A stretch of 64,000 nt of DNA. Source: Methylobacterium sp. WSM2598. Its GTDB lineage: Bacteria; Pseudomonadota; Alphaproteobacteria; Rhizobiales; Beijerinckiaceae. The stretch spans positions 1,176,347 through 1,240,346 of the forward strand of contig NZ_KB900609.1 of NCBI RefSeq assembly GCF_000379105.1, in the 5' to 3' direction. The position numbers and the translations under genes are program-made. This document shows, piece by piece, positions 19,900-31,956 of the stretch. Each line of letters begins with the position of its first letter. The stretch's first letter is position 1. The notes beneath the pieces are model-generated. The model worked only from the letters and a program-made list of their open reading frames with translations, was not told where the DNA came from and made no database searches.

Positions 19900-21144
19900 T
19901 CAGGGCGCCCGCGGCAGGTCCACCACGAACCGGCTGCCCCCGGCCTCCGCGCCCTCGCAGAGGGCGAGGCCGCCGTGGCGCTGCGCGATCTGCCGCACGA
20001 GCGAGAGGCCGAGGCCCCAGCCGCCCGCCTCCTCCCGGCGTCCCCGCGGGCGGTAGAAGGGCTCGAAGACCCGCTCGCGCTCGGCGGCCGGGATGCCGGG
20101 GCCGTGATCGCTCACCACGAGCCGGGCGCGCGCGCCCGACGGCTCGGCCCGCACCCGGACCGGCGGCGCCCCGTGGGCGGCGCCGTTCTCCAGGAGGTTG
20201 CGCAGCAGGCGCCGCAGCAGGACCGGGTCGCCCCGCACGCTCACCGGCACCCCCTCGACCTCCGCCCCGACCCGGGCCGCCTCCTCGGCGGCGAGGCCGA
20301 GCAGGTCCACGGTCTCGCGCCGGTCGAGCCCGGCCTCGGCGTGGTCGAGGCGGCTCGACAGCAGGATCTCGTCCACCAGGGTGTCGAGTTCGCCGAGGTT
20401 GCGCACGATCTCGGCCCGGGCCGCCTCGGGCCGGCCGGCCCAGAGATCGACCGCCATCCGCAACCGCGCCAGCGGCGAGCGCAGCTCGTGGCTGGCATTG
20501 GCGAGGAGGCGGCGCTGCGCGGCGAGCAGCGCGTCGACCCGGCCCGCCGCGAGGTTGAAGGTGCGGGCCACCGCCGCGACCTCGTCGCCGCCGCCCTCGT
20601 CGACCCGCGCGCGCAGGTCGCCCTCCCCCCAACGGGCCACCCCGGCGCGCAGCCGCTCGAGCCGCCGGGTCAGCCGCGCCGTGACCGGGAAGGCCGCGAG
20701 GGCCACGAAGGCCGCGACCAGCAGGGTCAGGGTGGCGATGCGGGCGATCCGCGTGCTCGGCGAGGGATGGATGCTGACCAGGAGGGTCCGCCCGTCCGGC
20801 AGCGCGGAGCGCAGCACCCAGCGCACCGGCGGCCCGGTCGCCTCCCCGCCGAGCAGGACGGCGCGGGTCCCGCGCGCCGCGAGCAAGGCGCCGCCGCGGT
20901 CGTAGAGCGCCGCGTCCGCCCCGAACAGCCCGCTGAGGCGCCGCACCGCCGGCTCGGCCTCGGCGGGAGGACCCGCGAGGGCCACGGCCTCGTGGGCGAT
21001 GTGGGTCTCCAGCGCCTCCCAGCGCTTGTGGGGCGATTCGCCGAGCATCCACCACAGGCCCGCCATGGCGATGGCAGCCCCGACCAGGCTCGCCAGCAGG
21101 GTCAGGTAGATCTTCCAGAACAGGCGCCGCCGGACCGACCTCAC
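19900..21144 (-). CDS. Sensor histidine kinase (CpxA/EnvZ-like)
   Basis: A 414-residue inner-membrane kinase. Transmembrane helix 1 is at about residues 10-33, a periplasmic sensor loop at 34-130, helix 2 at 134-156, HAMP at 157-208, and HisKA with phospho-acceptor His219 in LLANASHELRSPL. The ATPase N box is LLRNLLENGAAHG; the other motifs are DHGPGIP and GWGLGLSLVR. It overlaps the response regulator gene by 4 bp (ATGA) and is downstream of a Spy-like gene on the same strand, so this is a three-gene envelope-stress module. Confidence 0.95.
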   Translation of the reverse strand: MRSVRRRLFWKIYLTLLASLVGAAIAMAGLWWMLGESPHKRWEALETHIAHEAVALAGPPAEAEPAVRRLSGLFGADAALYDRGGALLAARGTRAVLLGGEATGPPVRWVLRSALPDGRTLLVSIHPSPSTRIARIATLTLLVAAFVALAAFPVTARLTRRLERLRAGVARWGEGDLRARVDEGGGDEVAAVARTFNLAAGRVDALLAAQRRLLANASHELRSPLARLRMAVDLWAGRPEAARAEIVRNLGELDTLVDEILLSSRLDHAEAGLDRRETVDLLGLAAEEAARVGAEVEGVPVSVRGDPVLLRRLLRNLLENGAAHGAPPVRVRAEPSGARARLVVSDHGPGIPAAERERVFEPFYRPRGRREEAGGWGLGLSLVRQIAQRHGGLALCEGAEAGGSRFVVDLPRAP

Positions 21145-21833
21145 CGCTCGGCATCCTGCTCGCGGGCGAAGACGTAGCCGGCGCCCCGGATGGTGAGGAG
21201 GCGGCGCGGGTGGCGGGGATCGTCCTCGATCAGCGCCCGCAGGCGCGAGACGTGCACGTCGATGGAGCGGTCGAAGGCGTCGAGATCCTCGCCCTTGACG
21301 AGGTCCATCAGCCGCTCGCGGCTGAGCACCCGCCCGGCATGGGTCGCGAAGGCGAGGAGGAGGTCGAACTGGTGGCTGGTGAGCCGCCGCTCCACCCCGT
21401 CGAGCCGCACGACCCGGGATCCGGGATCGATCTGCAGCCGCCCGAAATCGAGCCGGGCCTCCTGCGGGGCGCGCTGGCGCCGCAGCAGGGCGCGGATGCG
21501 CGCGAGCAGCTCGCGCGGGTTGAAGGGCTTGGGCAGGTAATCGTCGGCCCCGATCTCCAGGCCGATGATGCGGTCGGTGTCCTCGCCCTTGGCGGTCAGC
21601 ATCAGGATCGGCACCCGCGAGTGGGTGCGGATCTGGCGGCAGAGCTCGAAGCCGTCGCCGTCCGGCAGCATCACGTCGAGGATCACGGCGTCGAAGCGCT
21701 CGCGCCGGAGGGCGTCGTGGCCCTCCCGCGCCGTGGGCTGGCAGGCGACCGCGTAGCCCTCGGCCGAGAGGTACTCCGCCACCATCGCGGCGAGGCGCCG
21801 GTCGTCGTCGATGAGGAGCAGTCTCTCGGCCAT
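21141..21833 (-). CDS. OmpR/CpxR-family response regulator
   Basis: A 230-residue protein. The receiver domain at residues 3-118 has the acidic pair in LLIDDDRRL, phospho-acceptor Asp53 in VILDVMLPDGDGF and the conserved Lys in YLPKPFNPREL. The C-terminal winged helix (LTSHQFDLLLAFATHAGRVL, then FDRSIDVHVSRLRALIEDDP and LLTIRGAGYVF) binds DNA. The ATG at 21833 begins the receiver fold; the open frame extends much further upstream through the Spy gene and is not coding there. It is translationally coupled to the kinase. Confidence 0.96.
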   Translation of the reverse strand: MAERLLLIDDDRRLAAMVAEYLSAEGYAVACQPTAREGHDALRRERFDAVILDVMLPDGDGFELCRQIRTHSRVPILMLTAKGEDTDRIIGLEIGADDYLPKPFNPRELLARIRALLRRQRAPQEARLDFGRLQIDPGSRVVRLDGVERRLTSHQFDLLLAFATHAGRVLSRERLMDLVKGEDLDAFDRSIDVHVSRLRALIEDDPRHPRRLLTIRGAGYVFAREQDAER

Positions 21834-21849
21834 GGCGGTCGCGCCTCCG

Positions 21850-22506
21850 TCAGTTCCTCTCGGGCCCGGCTCCGCCGGGCTGCGGGCCGGCTCCGCCGGG
21901 CTGCGGGCCGGCTCCGCCGAACTGGGGCCAGCCCGGCCCGCGCTCGGGACGCCCGCCCTCCCCGCCCCAGGGATGCCGCCAGCGGCCGAAGCCGCGATGC
22001 TGCTCCATGGCGCTGGCGACGCGGTCGACGAGCTTGGCGCGCTGCTCGGCGCTGACCTGCCCGGCGGCGTCCACGAGCGCCCCGGCGATGATCTTGGAGC
22101 GCGCATCGAGGCTGCGCACCATCTCGGCGCGCAGGGCCTCGATGGCGGCCCGGTCGACGGTCGGGGCCTTCAGGAGGTCCGCGAGCCGCCGGCGCATCTC
22201 CTCGTGCGTGGGCCCCTCCTTCATCAGCGCGGCCGAGGCCGAGGCGATGATGTCGTGGATGCGGTTCTCCTGGTCCGAGGTCGCCCCGACCGAGTCGAGC
22301 GCGCGCCGGGCCATGAACTGCAGGCGCGCGAGGCGCTGGCCGGGATCCCGGAAGCCGAAGCCGTCCGGGGCGCCGCCCATCGCGACGGCGAGGCCGGCCG
22401 TGCCACCGGCGAGCAGGAGGCCGAGGGCCAGGGCGGTCCGGCGCAGGATCCGCCGCCGCGGGGCCGGCGCCTGCGCGGCGGGGCCGTTCATCGCACCGTT
22501 GCTCAT
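21850..22506 (-). CDS. Spy/CpxP-like periplasmic protein
   Basis: A 218-residue exported protein. A signal anchor lies at about residues 22-42 (ILRRTALALGLLLAGGTAGL). The mature part is almost entirely helical, with repeated hydrophobic-Gln/Glu blocks like the LTxxQ fold of Spy, CpxP and ZraP (VGATSDQENRIHDIIASASA, then ALRAEMVRSLDARSKIIAGA, then VSAEQRAKLVDRVASAMEQH). The C-terminus has a short tandem repeat of GGAGPQP. The start is placed at ATG 22506 after AGGGAGACACC. It precedes and probably is co-transcribed with the two-component pair, which may monitor it. Confidence 0.82.
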   Translation of the reverse strand: MSNGAMNGPAAQAPAPRRRILRRTALALGLLLAGGTAGLAVAMGGAPDGFGFRDPGQRLARLQFMARRALDSVGATSDQENRIHDIIASASAALMKEGPTHEEMRRRLADLLKAPTVDRAAIEALRAEMVRSLDARSKIIAGALVDAAGQVSAEQRAKLVDRVASAMEQHRGFGRWRHPWGGEGGRPERGPGWPQFGGAGPQPGGAGPQPGGAGPERN

Positions 22507-22756
22507 CGTGGTGTCTCCCTTGACGCGAAGCGCGTCGTCAGGCCGGACCATGACGCGGGCAGGTTTCGCCTCTCGCGGCCGCATGTAAAGTTTTGTGAAC
22601 GCGGCGCCGCGGCGCGGGGCGGCGTCCCGCGCCTCCCCGATGCCGGGCCGCGCCCGGATCGCGGGCGGCGGGTGCCCGCGTTATCCTTCGCGTTATCCTT
22701 AATGCGGGCCGGGGCGCCCGGATGTGGGCCGGAGCGCCCGCCGGGAGCGCGGGCGC

Positions 22757-22868
22757 GGCTCATCCCGAATCCGGTTGGTCTCCTCGGGATGACGGATAGT
22801 GGGCTTCGCTCACGCGCCGCGCGGGCGCGTGATCCGGGATGCACTTCGATCGACCGGATCCCGGATCA
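22757..22868. repeat. Dispersed palindromic repeat, family A
   Basis: The left hairpin module (ATCCCGAATCCGGTTGG, then CCTCGGGATG) is followed by CTTCGCTCACGCGCCGCGCG and the palindrome TGATCCGGGAT...ATCCCGGATCA. The last three bases, TCA at 22866-22868, are the stop codon of parB on the minus strand. The remainder of 22507-22756 shows no gene. Confidence 0.75.
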
Positions 22869-23927
22869 GCTTCTGGACCGGCGGTAGGCGGCCAGGATCT
22901 CGGGAAGCTGGTCCAGGATGTAGTCCGCGAGGCCCGGCTCAAGGCGCTCGTCGAAGGAGACCGCGACGCGGTCGGCGCCGCGCTCGACGCGGGCGAGCCT
23001 GCGGCCCTGCGGGTCCGTCCAGACCTGGGGCCGCCCGCCCCGCGCCGGCAGCGCCGCGACCGCGGCCAGGATCGCGGCGAAGCGCTGGTCGGTCGACTTC
23101 GCCCGGAAGGCCGGATCGGCGAGCAGGGCCGAGAGGGCGGCGCGGTCCGCCGTCCGGATTCCTTCGGCGAGCAGCATCCAGCGCGGCCGACCGGCGGCCG
23201 GGGCCGGGCCGATCGCCGCCAGGATGTCCTCCGGCACCGTGCGGGCGACCGAGATCAGGGTCGAGAGGTCGCCCTTGCCGACCCCCATCGCCGCCGTGAT
23301 CGTGTCGCGCGGGAAGCCGTGCTCCTCCAGCCGCCGGGCGAAGAAGGCCCGCTCGATGTAGCTCAGGTCGCGCCGCTCCAGGTTCTCCTTGCCCTGGGCG
23401 ATGACGAGTTCGGCATCGGTGAGCGGCCGGATCACGGCCCGCACCGGCCGGGCCAGGATCTGCGCCGCCCGCACGCGGCGGCGCCCGTAGGCGATCTGGT
23501 AGCGGCCGGCGCTGACCGGGTGCGGCCGCACCAGGACCGGCACCTGCTGGCCGCTCTCGCGCACGCTCTCGACGAGGCTCGCGAGGCTCGGGTCGGTCGG
23601 GTCGGCGACCCGGTCGGCGATGAAGGAGGCGTCGATCAGCCCGGGCTCGATCTCGACCACGGCCGAGCCGGCTTCGAGGCTCGCGGCGGCGTCGGCCTGG
23701 GCGGCCAGCCCCCGCAGGGTCTGGCTCATCGCCCCGATGGCGCCGCTGCGGCGCCGCGGCGCGGCCGGCGGGTTTGCAGCTGCAAACTCGGTCCCGTCCG
23801 GGGTCTGGTTTGCAGCTGCAAACCCGTCCGGCTCGGGCGAGGGCGCGGGCAGGGGCGCCGGCAAGTGCACGGGCTTGTGCACGGGCTTGGCGGCGAACAG
23901 CGCGTCGAGGTTCGATTTCCGGCTCAT
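22866..23927 (-). CDS. Plasmid-type partitioning protein ParB/RepB
   Basis: A 353-residue ParB/Spo0J-family protein of the RepB kind. It has the SIDPSLAS-like N-terminal nuclease-fold region (DPTDPSLASLVESVRESGQQ, then VPVLVRPHPVSAGRYQIAYG and the GRRRVRAAQIL Box II), followed by helix-turn-helix segments (YIERAFFARRLEEHGFPRDT, then AMGVGKGDLSTLISVARTVP). It overlaps parA by 4 bp. Two perfect parS palindromes lie within codons 35-52, encoding the repeated FAAAN motif. The stop codon is the first triplet of a palindromic repeat. No repC follows, unlike a canonical repABC operon. Confidence 0.92.
   Translation of the reverse strand: MSRKSNLDALFAAKPVHKPVHLPAPLPAPSPEPDGFAAANQTPDGTEFAAANPPAAPRRRSGAIGAMSQTLRGLAAQADAAASLEAGSAVVEIEPGLIDASFIADRVADPTDPSLASLVESVRESGQQVPVLVRPHPVSAGRYQIAYGRRRVRAAQILARPVRAVIRPLTDAELVIAQGKENLERRDLSYIERAFFARRLEEHGFPRDTITAAMGVGKGDLSTLISVARTVPEDILAAIGPAPAAGRPRWMLLAEGIRTADRAALSALLADPAFRAKSTDQRFAAILAAVAALPARGGRPQVWTDPQGRRLARVERGADRVAVSFDERLEPGLADYILDQLPEILAAYRRSRS
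23772..23787. promoter_or_regulatory. parS centromere-like site 1
   Basis: The perfect 16-bp palindrome GTTTGCAGCTGCAAAC fits the repABC parS consensus GTT-N4-GC-N4-AAC. It lies inside the parB coding sequence and would be the RepB/ParB loading site. Confidence 0.85.
23808..23823. promoter_or_regulatory. parS centromere-like site 2
   Basis: A second identical GTTTGCAGCTGCAAAC, 36 bp from the first (start to start), also inside parB. Two identical perfect 16-mers in one coding region would be very unlikely by chance. Confidence 0.85.
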
Positions 23928-25141
23928 GCGCGCCCCCAGGCCCGGCGGATCAGCCCCTCGATCTCGCCGTTCACCGCCTCCAGGGACTCGAGCGCCCGGT
24001 CGTAGGTCGAGCGGGTGACGCCCTCGCGGCCGATCTCGTACAGGGTCTGCTTCGACAGGCCCGCATCCGAGATGGCCGAGGATTTGAGCATCGGCGCGGT
24101 CAGCACCGCGTCCTCGAAGAGCGTCCGCAGCATGCCGACGATCCGGGTCTGCGGCGCGTCCTGCTGCTCGTAGCGGGTGACGAGGTAGCGCAGCCAATCG
24201 TATTGCAGGCGCCCGCCATGCTCCGCGACGACGCCGAGCAGGTCCTCGGTCATGGCCAGGAACTGGCTCATCGAGGCGACGTCGAGCATCTGCGGATGGA
24301 CGGTGATCAGCAGGGCGGAGGCGGCGCAGAGGGCCGACAGGGTCAGGTAGCCGAGCTGCGGCGGGCAGTCGATCACCACGACGTCGTAGCGCTCCTCCAC
24401 CGACTCGATCGCCTGCGCGACCCGGTCGAAGAACAGCGGCTCGCCGGGCCGGCGCAGGCCGAGCGCGCGCGGCGTCTCGTGCTCGAACTCCATCAGTTCG
24501 AGGTTGGCCGGCACGAGGTCGAGGCCGGTGAAGTAGGTCGGCCGGATGATCGCCTCGAGGGGGCGGCGGGCGGCATCGTACCGGATGGCGCCGAACAGCG
24601 TCTCGCTCTCGCCCACCTCCAGCTCCGGCTGCACCCCGAGCAGGGCCGAGAGGCTCGCCTGCGGGTCGAGGTCCAGGGCGAGCACGCGGTAGCCCTTGAG
24701 CACGAGGTGCTGGGCGAGGTGGGCCGAGGTCGTGGTCTTGCCCGAGCCGCCCTTGAAGTTGGCGACCGCGACGACCTGGAGCGGGTCGCCCTCGCCGCGG
24801 CGCGGCTGGTAGCGCCGGCCGGCCCGGGCCTGCTCGTCCAGGTAGGCGCGAAGCCCGTGAATGTCCGCGAGGCTGTAGGAGCGCCGCCCGGTCGGCGAGA
24901 CCTCGGGCTGGGGGCCGAGCCCCTCGGCGGCGAGCTGCTGCAGGCGCGAGACCGTGATGCCGATGATGCGGGCGACCTCGGCCGAGGTGAAGCGGCGCAG
25001 CGTCTTGGCCGAGAGCGGCGGGAACAGGCCCGAGGAGATCGCCTGGAGCTGGGCGCGCAGCACGGCCGCGTGCGCGCCGATCATCGCGCTGGGCGAGATC
25101 GGCAGCGGCGGCGCCGGGATCGCGGTGGCGGCCTGGTTCAT
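23924..25141 (-). CDS. Plasmid-type partitioning ATPase ParA/RepA
   Basis: A 405-residue protein. The N-terminal extension carries a MerR-like helix-turn-helix (FTSAEVARIIGITVSRLQQL, then SYSLADIHGLRAYLDEQ), as in RepA of repABC replicons. The deviant Walker A motif FKGGSGKTTTSAHLA is at about residues 129-143. Walker A' is ALDLDPQASLSALLG and Walker B is VVVIDCPPQLGYL. The start is placed at ATG 25141 after the CGGGGCGTGAAAAC stretch. It forms an operon with parB. Inverted half-sites of parS type sit directly upstream and may be an autoregulatory operator. Confidence 0.93.
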   Translation of the reverse strand: MNQAATAIPAPPLPISPSAMIGAHAAVLRAQLQAISSGLFPPLSAKTLRRFTSAEVARIIGITVSRLQQLAAEGLGPQPEVSPTGRRSYSLADIHGLRAYLDEQARAGRRYQPRRGEGDPLQVVAVANFKGGSGKTTTSAHLAQHLVLKGYRVLALDLDPQASLSALLGVQPELEVGESETLFGAIRYDAARRPLEAIIRPTYFTGLDLVPANLELMEFEHETPRALGLRRPGEPLFFDRVAQAIESVEERYDVVVIDCPPQLGYLTLSALCAASALLITVHPQMLDVASMSQFLAMTEDLLGVVAEHGGRLQYDWLRYLVTRYEQQDAPQTRIVGMLRTLFEDAVLTAPMLKSSAISDAGLSKQTLYEIGREGVTRSTYDRALESLEAVNGEIEGLIRRAWGRA

Positions 25142-25154
25142 GTTTTCACGCCCC

Positions 25155-25195
25155 GTTTGCAGAAAAACCGCCGAATCGGCGCCAAGACTGCAAAC
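25155..25195. promoter_or_regulatory. Nested inverted repeat upstream of parA (putative operator)
   Basis: GTTTGCAG (25155-25162) and CTGCAAAC (25188-25195) are the two halves of the parS palindrome separated by 25 bp. Between them lies a second palindrome, CGCCGAATCGGCG (25169-25181). The position, 14-54 bp upstream of the parA start, suggests RepA/RepB autoregulation. Nothing else is recognised in 25196-25355. Confidence 0.55.
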
Positions 25196-25355
25196 TTTCC
25201 GAAACGGCTCCGATTCGCAATCGCCCGCGAGGCGTCGCGGCGCGGCGACGCAAGCCTCGCGCAAGCTTGCGGGGGAGGGGAGGGGAGCCCGCGACGGCGC
25301 AGGGGCGTCGGCGGGCGGGTCGCGCGCCCCGGCGGGGATCAGTGGCCCGCGGGAT

Positions 25356-25460
25356 TAGAGCATTTTCCGACGAAGTGGATGCCGGTTCGTCGCAGACAAT
25401 GCGGCAAGATCAAAGATTGAGAGCGGCACCCGGTTGCAACGTGATCGGCTGCCGCTCTAG
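25356..25460. repeat. Dispersed repeat, family B (ATTTTCCGACGAAGTGGATG type)
   Basis: Begins AGAGCATTTTCCGACGAAGT and continues with GGATGCCGGTTCGTCGCAGA, ending with a GAGCGGCACCCGGTTGCAAC hairpin closed by GCCGCTCTAG. A close copy is at 41497-41600. This is a well-known type of extragenic repeat in Rhizobiales. Its end overlaps the stop codon of the downstream minus-strand gene. Confidence 0.8.
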
Positions 25461-26410
25461 TAGCCCCGCGCCGCGTCCACGGCGGCGGGAATGCGCCCGG
25501 TCCGCCGGTAGCCGCGCAGGTTCTCCGCCACGATGGCGGCGGCGCTGCGGGGGTTCGTCGGCGCGGTGACGTGGGGCAGGACCGTCACCCCGGGATGCCG
25601 CCAGAGCGGGGATTCGGGGGGCAGCGGCTCGGTGTCGAACACGTCGAGGACGGCGTGGGAGAGCTGCCCGGACTCGAGCGCGGCGAGGAGCGCGTCGGTG
25701 GCGACGATCGGGCCGCGCCCGAAATTCATCAGGGCCGCCCCCGGCTTCATGGCGGCGAATTGCGCCGCGCCGAGGAGGCCGCGCGTCGCCGGCGTCAGCG
25801 GCAGCAGGCAGACGACCGCGTCGCTGCCGGCGAGGAGCCGCGCCAGCCCGTCCGGCCCGGCGAGCGTCGCGCCCGCCTCCGCGCCGGGCCGCGCCCGCGG
25901 CGTGCGGCTCCAGGCGGCGACCCGGAACCCCGCCTCGTCGAGCCGCCCCGCGGCCGCCGCGCCGAGCAGCCCGAACCCGAGCAGGCCGACCGTCATCTCG
26001 GCCGGGGCGCGGTAGGGCAGGGGCCGCCAGATCCCGGCCTCCTGCTGGCGCCGGTAGGCCGGCATGTCGCGCTGCAGGAAGAAGGTCCAGGCCAGGACCG
26101 CCTCGGCCATGGTGCGGGCGAGCTCCGGATCCACCAGCCGGACGATCGGCACGCCGGCCGCGCCGAGATCGCGCACGAGGCGCTCGACACCCGCCCACAG
26201 GCTCTGGATCCAGGCGAGGCGGGGCAGGCGCGCGACCTCGGCGGGATCGGGATTGGCCACCACGGCGACCCTGACCGCCTCCCGCTGCGCCGGGGTGAGG
26301 GCGCGGAACGGGACCAGGCTCTCCTCCGGAAGGGCCGCGCGGAGCGCCGCCAGGAAGGCGGCCTCCTCCCGCGCGTCCAGGCTGCCGACGAAGGCGATCG
26401 GTTCGTGCAT
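25457..26410 (-). CDS. D-2-hydroxyacid dehydrogenase (glyoxylate/hydroxypyruvate reductase type)
   Basis: A 317-residue NAD(P)-dependent dehydrogenase resembling the GhrA branch. The nucleotide-binding motif is TVGLLGFGLLGAAAAGRLDE. The active-site Arg is in ALMNFGRGPIVATDALLAAL, the Glu in VLDVFDTEPLPPESPL and the His in VTVLPHVTAPTNPRSA. AGGAGGAGACCC precedes ATG 26410. It lies 109 bp downstream of a dihydroxyacetone kinase gene on the same strand; both could act in C3 metabolism (hydroxypyruvate, glyoxylate, dihydroxyacetone), relevant to a methylotroph. Substrate not proven. Confidence 0.92.
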   Translation of the reverse strand: MHEPIAFVGSLDAREEAAFLAALRAALPEESLVPFRALTPAQREAVRVAVVANPDPAEVARLPRLAWIQSLWAGVERLVRDLGAAGVPIVRLVDPELARTMAEAVLAWTFFLQRDMPAYRRQQEAGIWRPLPYRAPAEMTVGLLGFGLLGAAAAGRLDEAGFRVAAWSRTPRARPGAEAGATLAGPDGLARLLAGSDAVVCLLPLTPATRGLLGAAQFAAMKPGAALMNFGRGPIVATDALLAALESGQLSHAVLDVFDTEPLPPESPLWRHPGVTVLPHVTAPTNPRSAAAIVAENLRGYRRTGRIPAAVDAARGY

Positions 26411-26519
26411 CGGGTCTCCTCCTGCTTGGGCCCGGGTCAAGGCTCGCGGGCCCGGGCGGGGTCCGGCCGCGGAGCCGGCGTCGAGGGTGGGCGGGATCGA
26501 TCCCCTCGCGGGGCCCGCG

Positions 26520-28169
26520 TCACGGCGAGCTGGCCGCCTCCGCGAGGGCCTCGAAGGCGCGCGCGACCGCCTCCGCCCCCGGATCCGCGGTGCCGGCGAG
26601 GTCCCGCACCCCGAGATAGCTCGACCGGCCCGAGCGCGCCGCCGCCATCGCGGCCGTGGCCTGCGCCCCGGCCCGGGCCGCCCGGGCGGCCGCGGCGAGG
26701 CCGCCGCCCTCGGCCAGCGCCCGCGCGGCGGGGAGCAGCGCGTCGAGCATGGTCCGGTCGCCCTCCCGGGCGCCGCCGTAGAACTGCATGCGGGCGACGC
26801 CCGCGGCCAGCGCCTCGCCGGGATCCGCACCCTCGCGCAGCCTGTGCCCGGCCTCCGCCAGCAGGATCGAGAGCAGGACGCCGCTCGACCCGCCCATCGC
26901 CCGCGACAGCCGCTCCGCCAGCGCCCGGCAGAGGGCGGCCGGCTCGGCGAGCGGCAGGGCGTCGATCTCCGCGAGGACGCGCCGCGCGCCGGAGGCGAAG
27001 GTCGTGCCGGTATCGCCGTCCCCCACCCGCGCATCGAGCGCGTCGAGGGCCGGCTGGGCGGCGATGAGCGCGCGGCAGGCCGCTTCCAGCAGGCGGCGCG
27101 AGGCGGGATCCGCGGAGGGCTCGTCCGGCGCGGGCCGGAGCGCGGCGGGGAGCGGCAGCGCCGCCGCCTCGCCGCGCACCCGCCGCGGCGCCGGCCAGGC
27201 CGGCGCCCGCACGGGCGCAGTCAGCATCGCCGCCGCGGCGGCGTCCACCGGCATCAGCGAGAGCGAGAAGCCGCGCATGTCGAGGGCCGTCACGACCGGC
27301 GCCGGCCCGAGCAGCCAAGCGATCCGCGGGCCGAGCGGGCCGCGCAGGACCTCCCGGGCCACCGCCGCCATCTCGACGGCCGAGACGCCGCCGAGATTGT
27401 TGACGAGGAGCGCGAGCTGCGGCGCCTCGCGGATCTCCGGGCCGAAGCGGCCGACCATGTCGGCGACGAGCGCCGGCAGGGGAGGGAGGGCGATGCGCTG
27501 CACGCCCGGCTCGCCGTGGATGCCGAGGCCGAGCTCGGCCTCGCCGGCCGGGATCCGCGCCTCGGCCCCCTGGCCGGGGATGGCGCAGGTGGCGGTGGCC
27601 ACGCCGAGCGTGCGCACCGCGCGGGCCGTCGCCTCGGCGGCGGCGCGCACGGCCGCCAGGGGCTGCCCCGCCGCCGCGGCGTGGCCGGCCGCCTTGTGCA
27701 CCAGCACCGTCCCGGCGATCCCGCGGGGCCGCGCGCTGTCCGGGAGCGCCACGTCGTCGCCGACGATGACCACCTCGACCGCGTGCCCGAGGGCGCGCGC
27801 CTTCTCGGCCGCCAGCCCGAAATTGATGCGGTCCCCGACGTAGTTCTTGACGACGAGGAGGCAGCCGGCCGGTCCGGCCACCGCCAGGATCGCGGCCAGG
27901 ACCGCGTCCACCGAGGGCGAGGCGAAGATGTCGCCGCAGACCGCGGCGTCGAGCAGGCCCTCGCCCACGAAGCCCGCATGGGCCGGCTCGTGGCCCGCGC
28001 CCCCGCCCGAGATCACCGCGACCTTGGTCCGGTCGCGCTCGGCCCGGAGCACGACGCGGATCTCCGGGTCGCCGTCGAGGCGGGCGAGCCCGGGCTCCGC
28101 GGGGGCGAGGAGGAGCCCGTCCAGGGCATCGGCGACCAGCGTCTCGCGCCGGTTGAGGAAGTGCGTCAT
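26520..28169 (-). CDS. ATP-dependent dihydroxyacetone kinase (DhaK-DhaL fusion)
   Basis: A 549-residue two-domain kinase. DhaK, about residues 1-320, has [20 protein letters not shown], then [16 protein letters not shown] and the substrate-binding His in [14 protein letters not shown]. DhaL, about 350-549, has the nucleotide-binding [20 protein letters not shown], then [15 protein letters not shown] and the closing [20 protein letters not shown]. Domain order matches single-chain ATP-dependent enzymes (Citrobacter type), not the PTS-dependent DhaKLM system. It would phosphorylate dihydroxyacetone or a related triose. Probably co-transcribed with the hydroxyacid dehydrogenase. Confidence 0.94.
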   Translation of the reverse strand: MTHFLNRRETLVADALDGLLLAPAEPGLARLDGDPEIRVVLRAERDRTKVAVISGGGAGHEPAHAGFVGEGLLDAAVCGDIFASPSVDAVLAAILAVAGPAGCLLVVKNYVGDRINFGLAAEKARALGHAVEVVIVGDDVALPDSARPRGIAGTVLVHKAAGHAAAAGQPLAAVRAAAEATARAVRTLGVATATCAIPGQGAEARIPAGEAELGLGIHGEPGVQRIALPPLPALVADMVGRFGPEIREAPQLALLVNNLGGVSAVEMAAVAREVLRGPLGPRIAWLLGPAPVVTALDMRGFSLSLMPVDAAAAAMLTAPVRAPAWPAPRRVRGEAAALPLPAALRPAPDEPSADPASRRLLEAACRALIAAQPALDALDARVGDGDTGTTFASGARRVLAEIDALPLAEPAALCRALAERLSRAMGGSSGVLLSILLAEAGHRLREGADPGEALAAGVARMQFYGGAREGDRTMLDALLPAARALAEGGGLAAAARAARAGAQATAAMAAARSGRSSYLGVRDLAGTADPGAEAVARAFEALAEAASSP

Positions 28170-28366
28170 GGCGGACCGGCGGTGAGGCGTTGCGGGGGCC
28201 GGGCGGCGGGCGCCCCCGACCGGCCGCCGCATCCTACGCGGCCCCGCGCCGGCGGAGCAGGGGGCGGATGCGCGGCCTCGCGCCCGCGATCCCCGGCCGG
28301 CGCGACGTTTCGGCCTCAGCGACGTTGTCGGCGGGCGCGCCTCCCCGGCGCGGAGCGAAGGATGCC

Positions 28367-31321
<2,955 letters not shown>

Positions 31322-31956
31322 GCCGCCGGCGCCGGGGCCGACGCTCGTGTGTGGTTTGAGCCCCGCGCAGGCGGGCGCCACCGTGATCCGCCTCGCAATT
31401 TGGCGCGTGCCGGCGGCCGACGATCACGGGATCCTGCGGTGCTCGCACGAAGGGAAGCGTGGCGAACCGCTTAACGTCTCGTACGACGGGACCGGGGGAC
31501 TGGTCGCGACGCGATCCGAAGGCCCGAACTCCTGATCCCGGCCGCGTCCGGACCCGGACGGGCCGTCGAGCGCCGGCGAAGAACGTTCAACCCCGACACG
31601 CCGCGTCAACCAGCAGTATCGAGGACGGGCAACCCGAGACTCCACCAGACGCGACCGGTCTATCCGGCGACGAGGCAACGGCCGCGTCGTCGTTGGAAAT
31701 CAGGCAGAATCAAACACCTGGAGCGGGATCCGGTCGCGATCCCGCTTTCGATTTCGCCAGTTGGCCTTTGTTTATGGACGACAAACCGAGATTGCGCCAT
31801 ATTGCAGATGAGGAGCGAGACGAGCGTGATCGCTTCAACTCGCCAGAGATCAGCCGGCCCTGAGAGCTGAGGGAGAGCGGGAGACCCGCGCGAGCGGAGT
31901 TCGAGACGGTCCAAGACCGGGCCGGTCCAGGACCACGCATATCGGGAGGCGACGTC
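31322..31956. other. Long intergenic region without a recognisable gene
   Basis: 635 bp. Short frames exist but none shows a motif or a convincing ribosome binding site. A degraded copy of the family B repeat tail may be present near 31700-31750 (AATCAAACACCTGGAGCGGG, then CGCGATCCCGCT). The right end (ATCGGGAGGCGACGTC) holds the ribosome binding site of the lipoprotein gene. Confidence 0.4.

Noticed and set aside
23772..23823. Short repeats as a CRISPR remnant
   Set aside because: The repeated 16-mers are coding palindromes matching parS, with only two copies and no spacer regularity. No CRISPR array or cas gene is visible in the window.
31459..31863. 134-codon frame in the 31322-31956 gap
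   Set aside because: Low-complexity composition, no motif, no clear start site; partly overlaps a degraded repeat.
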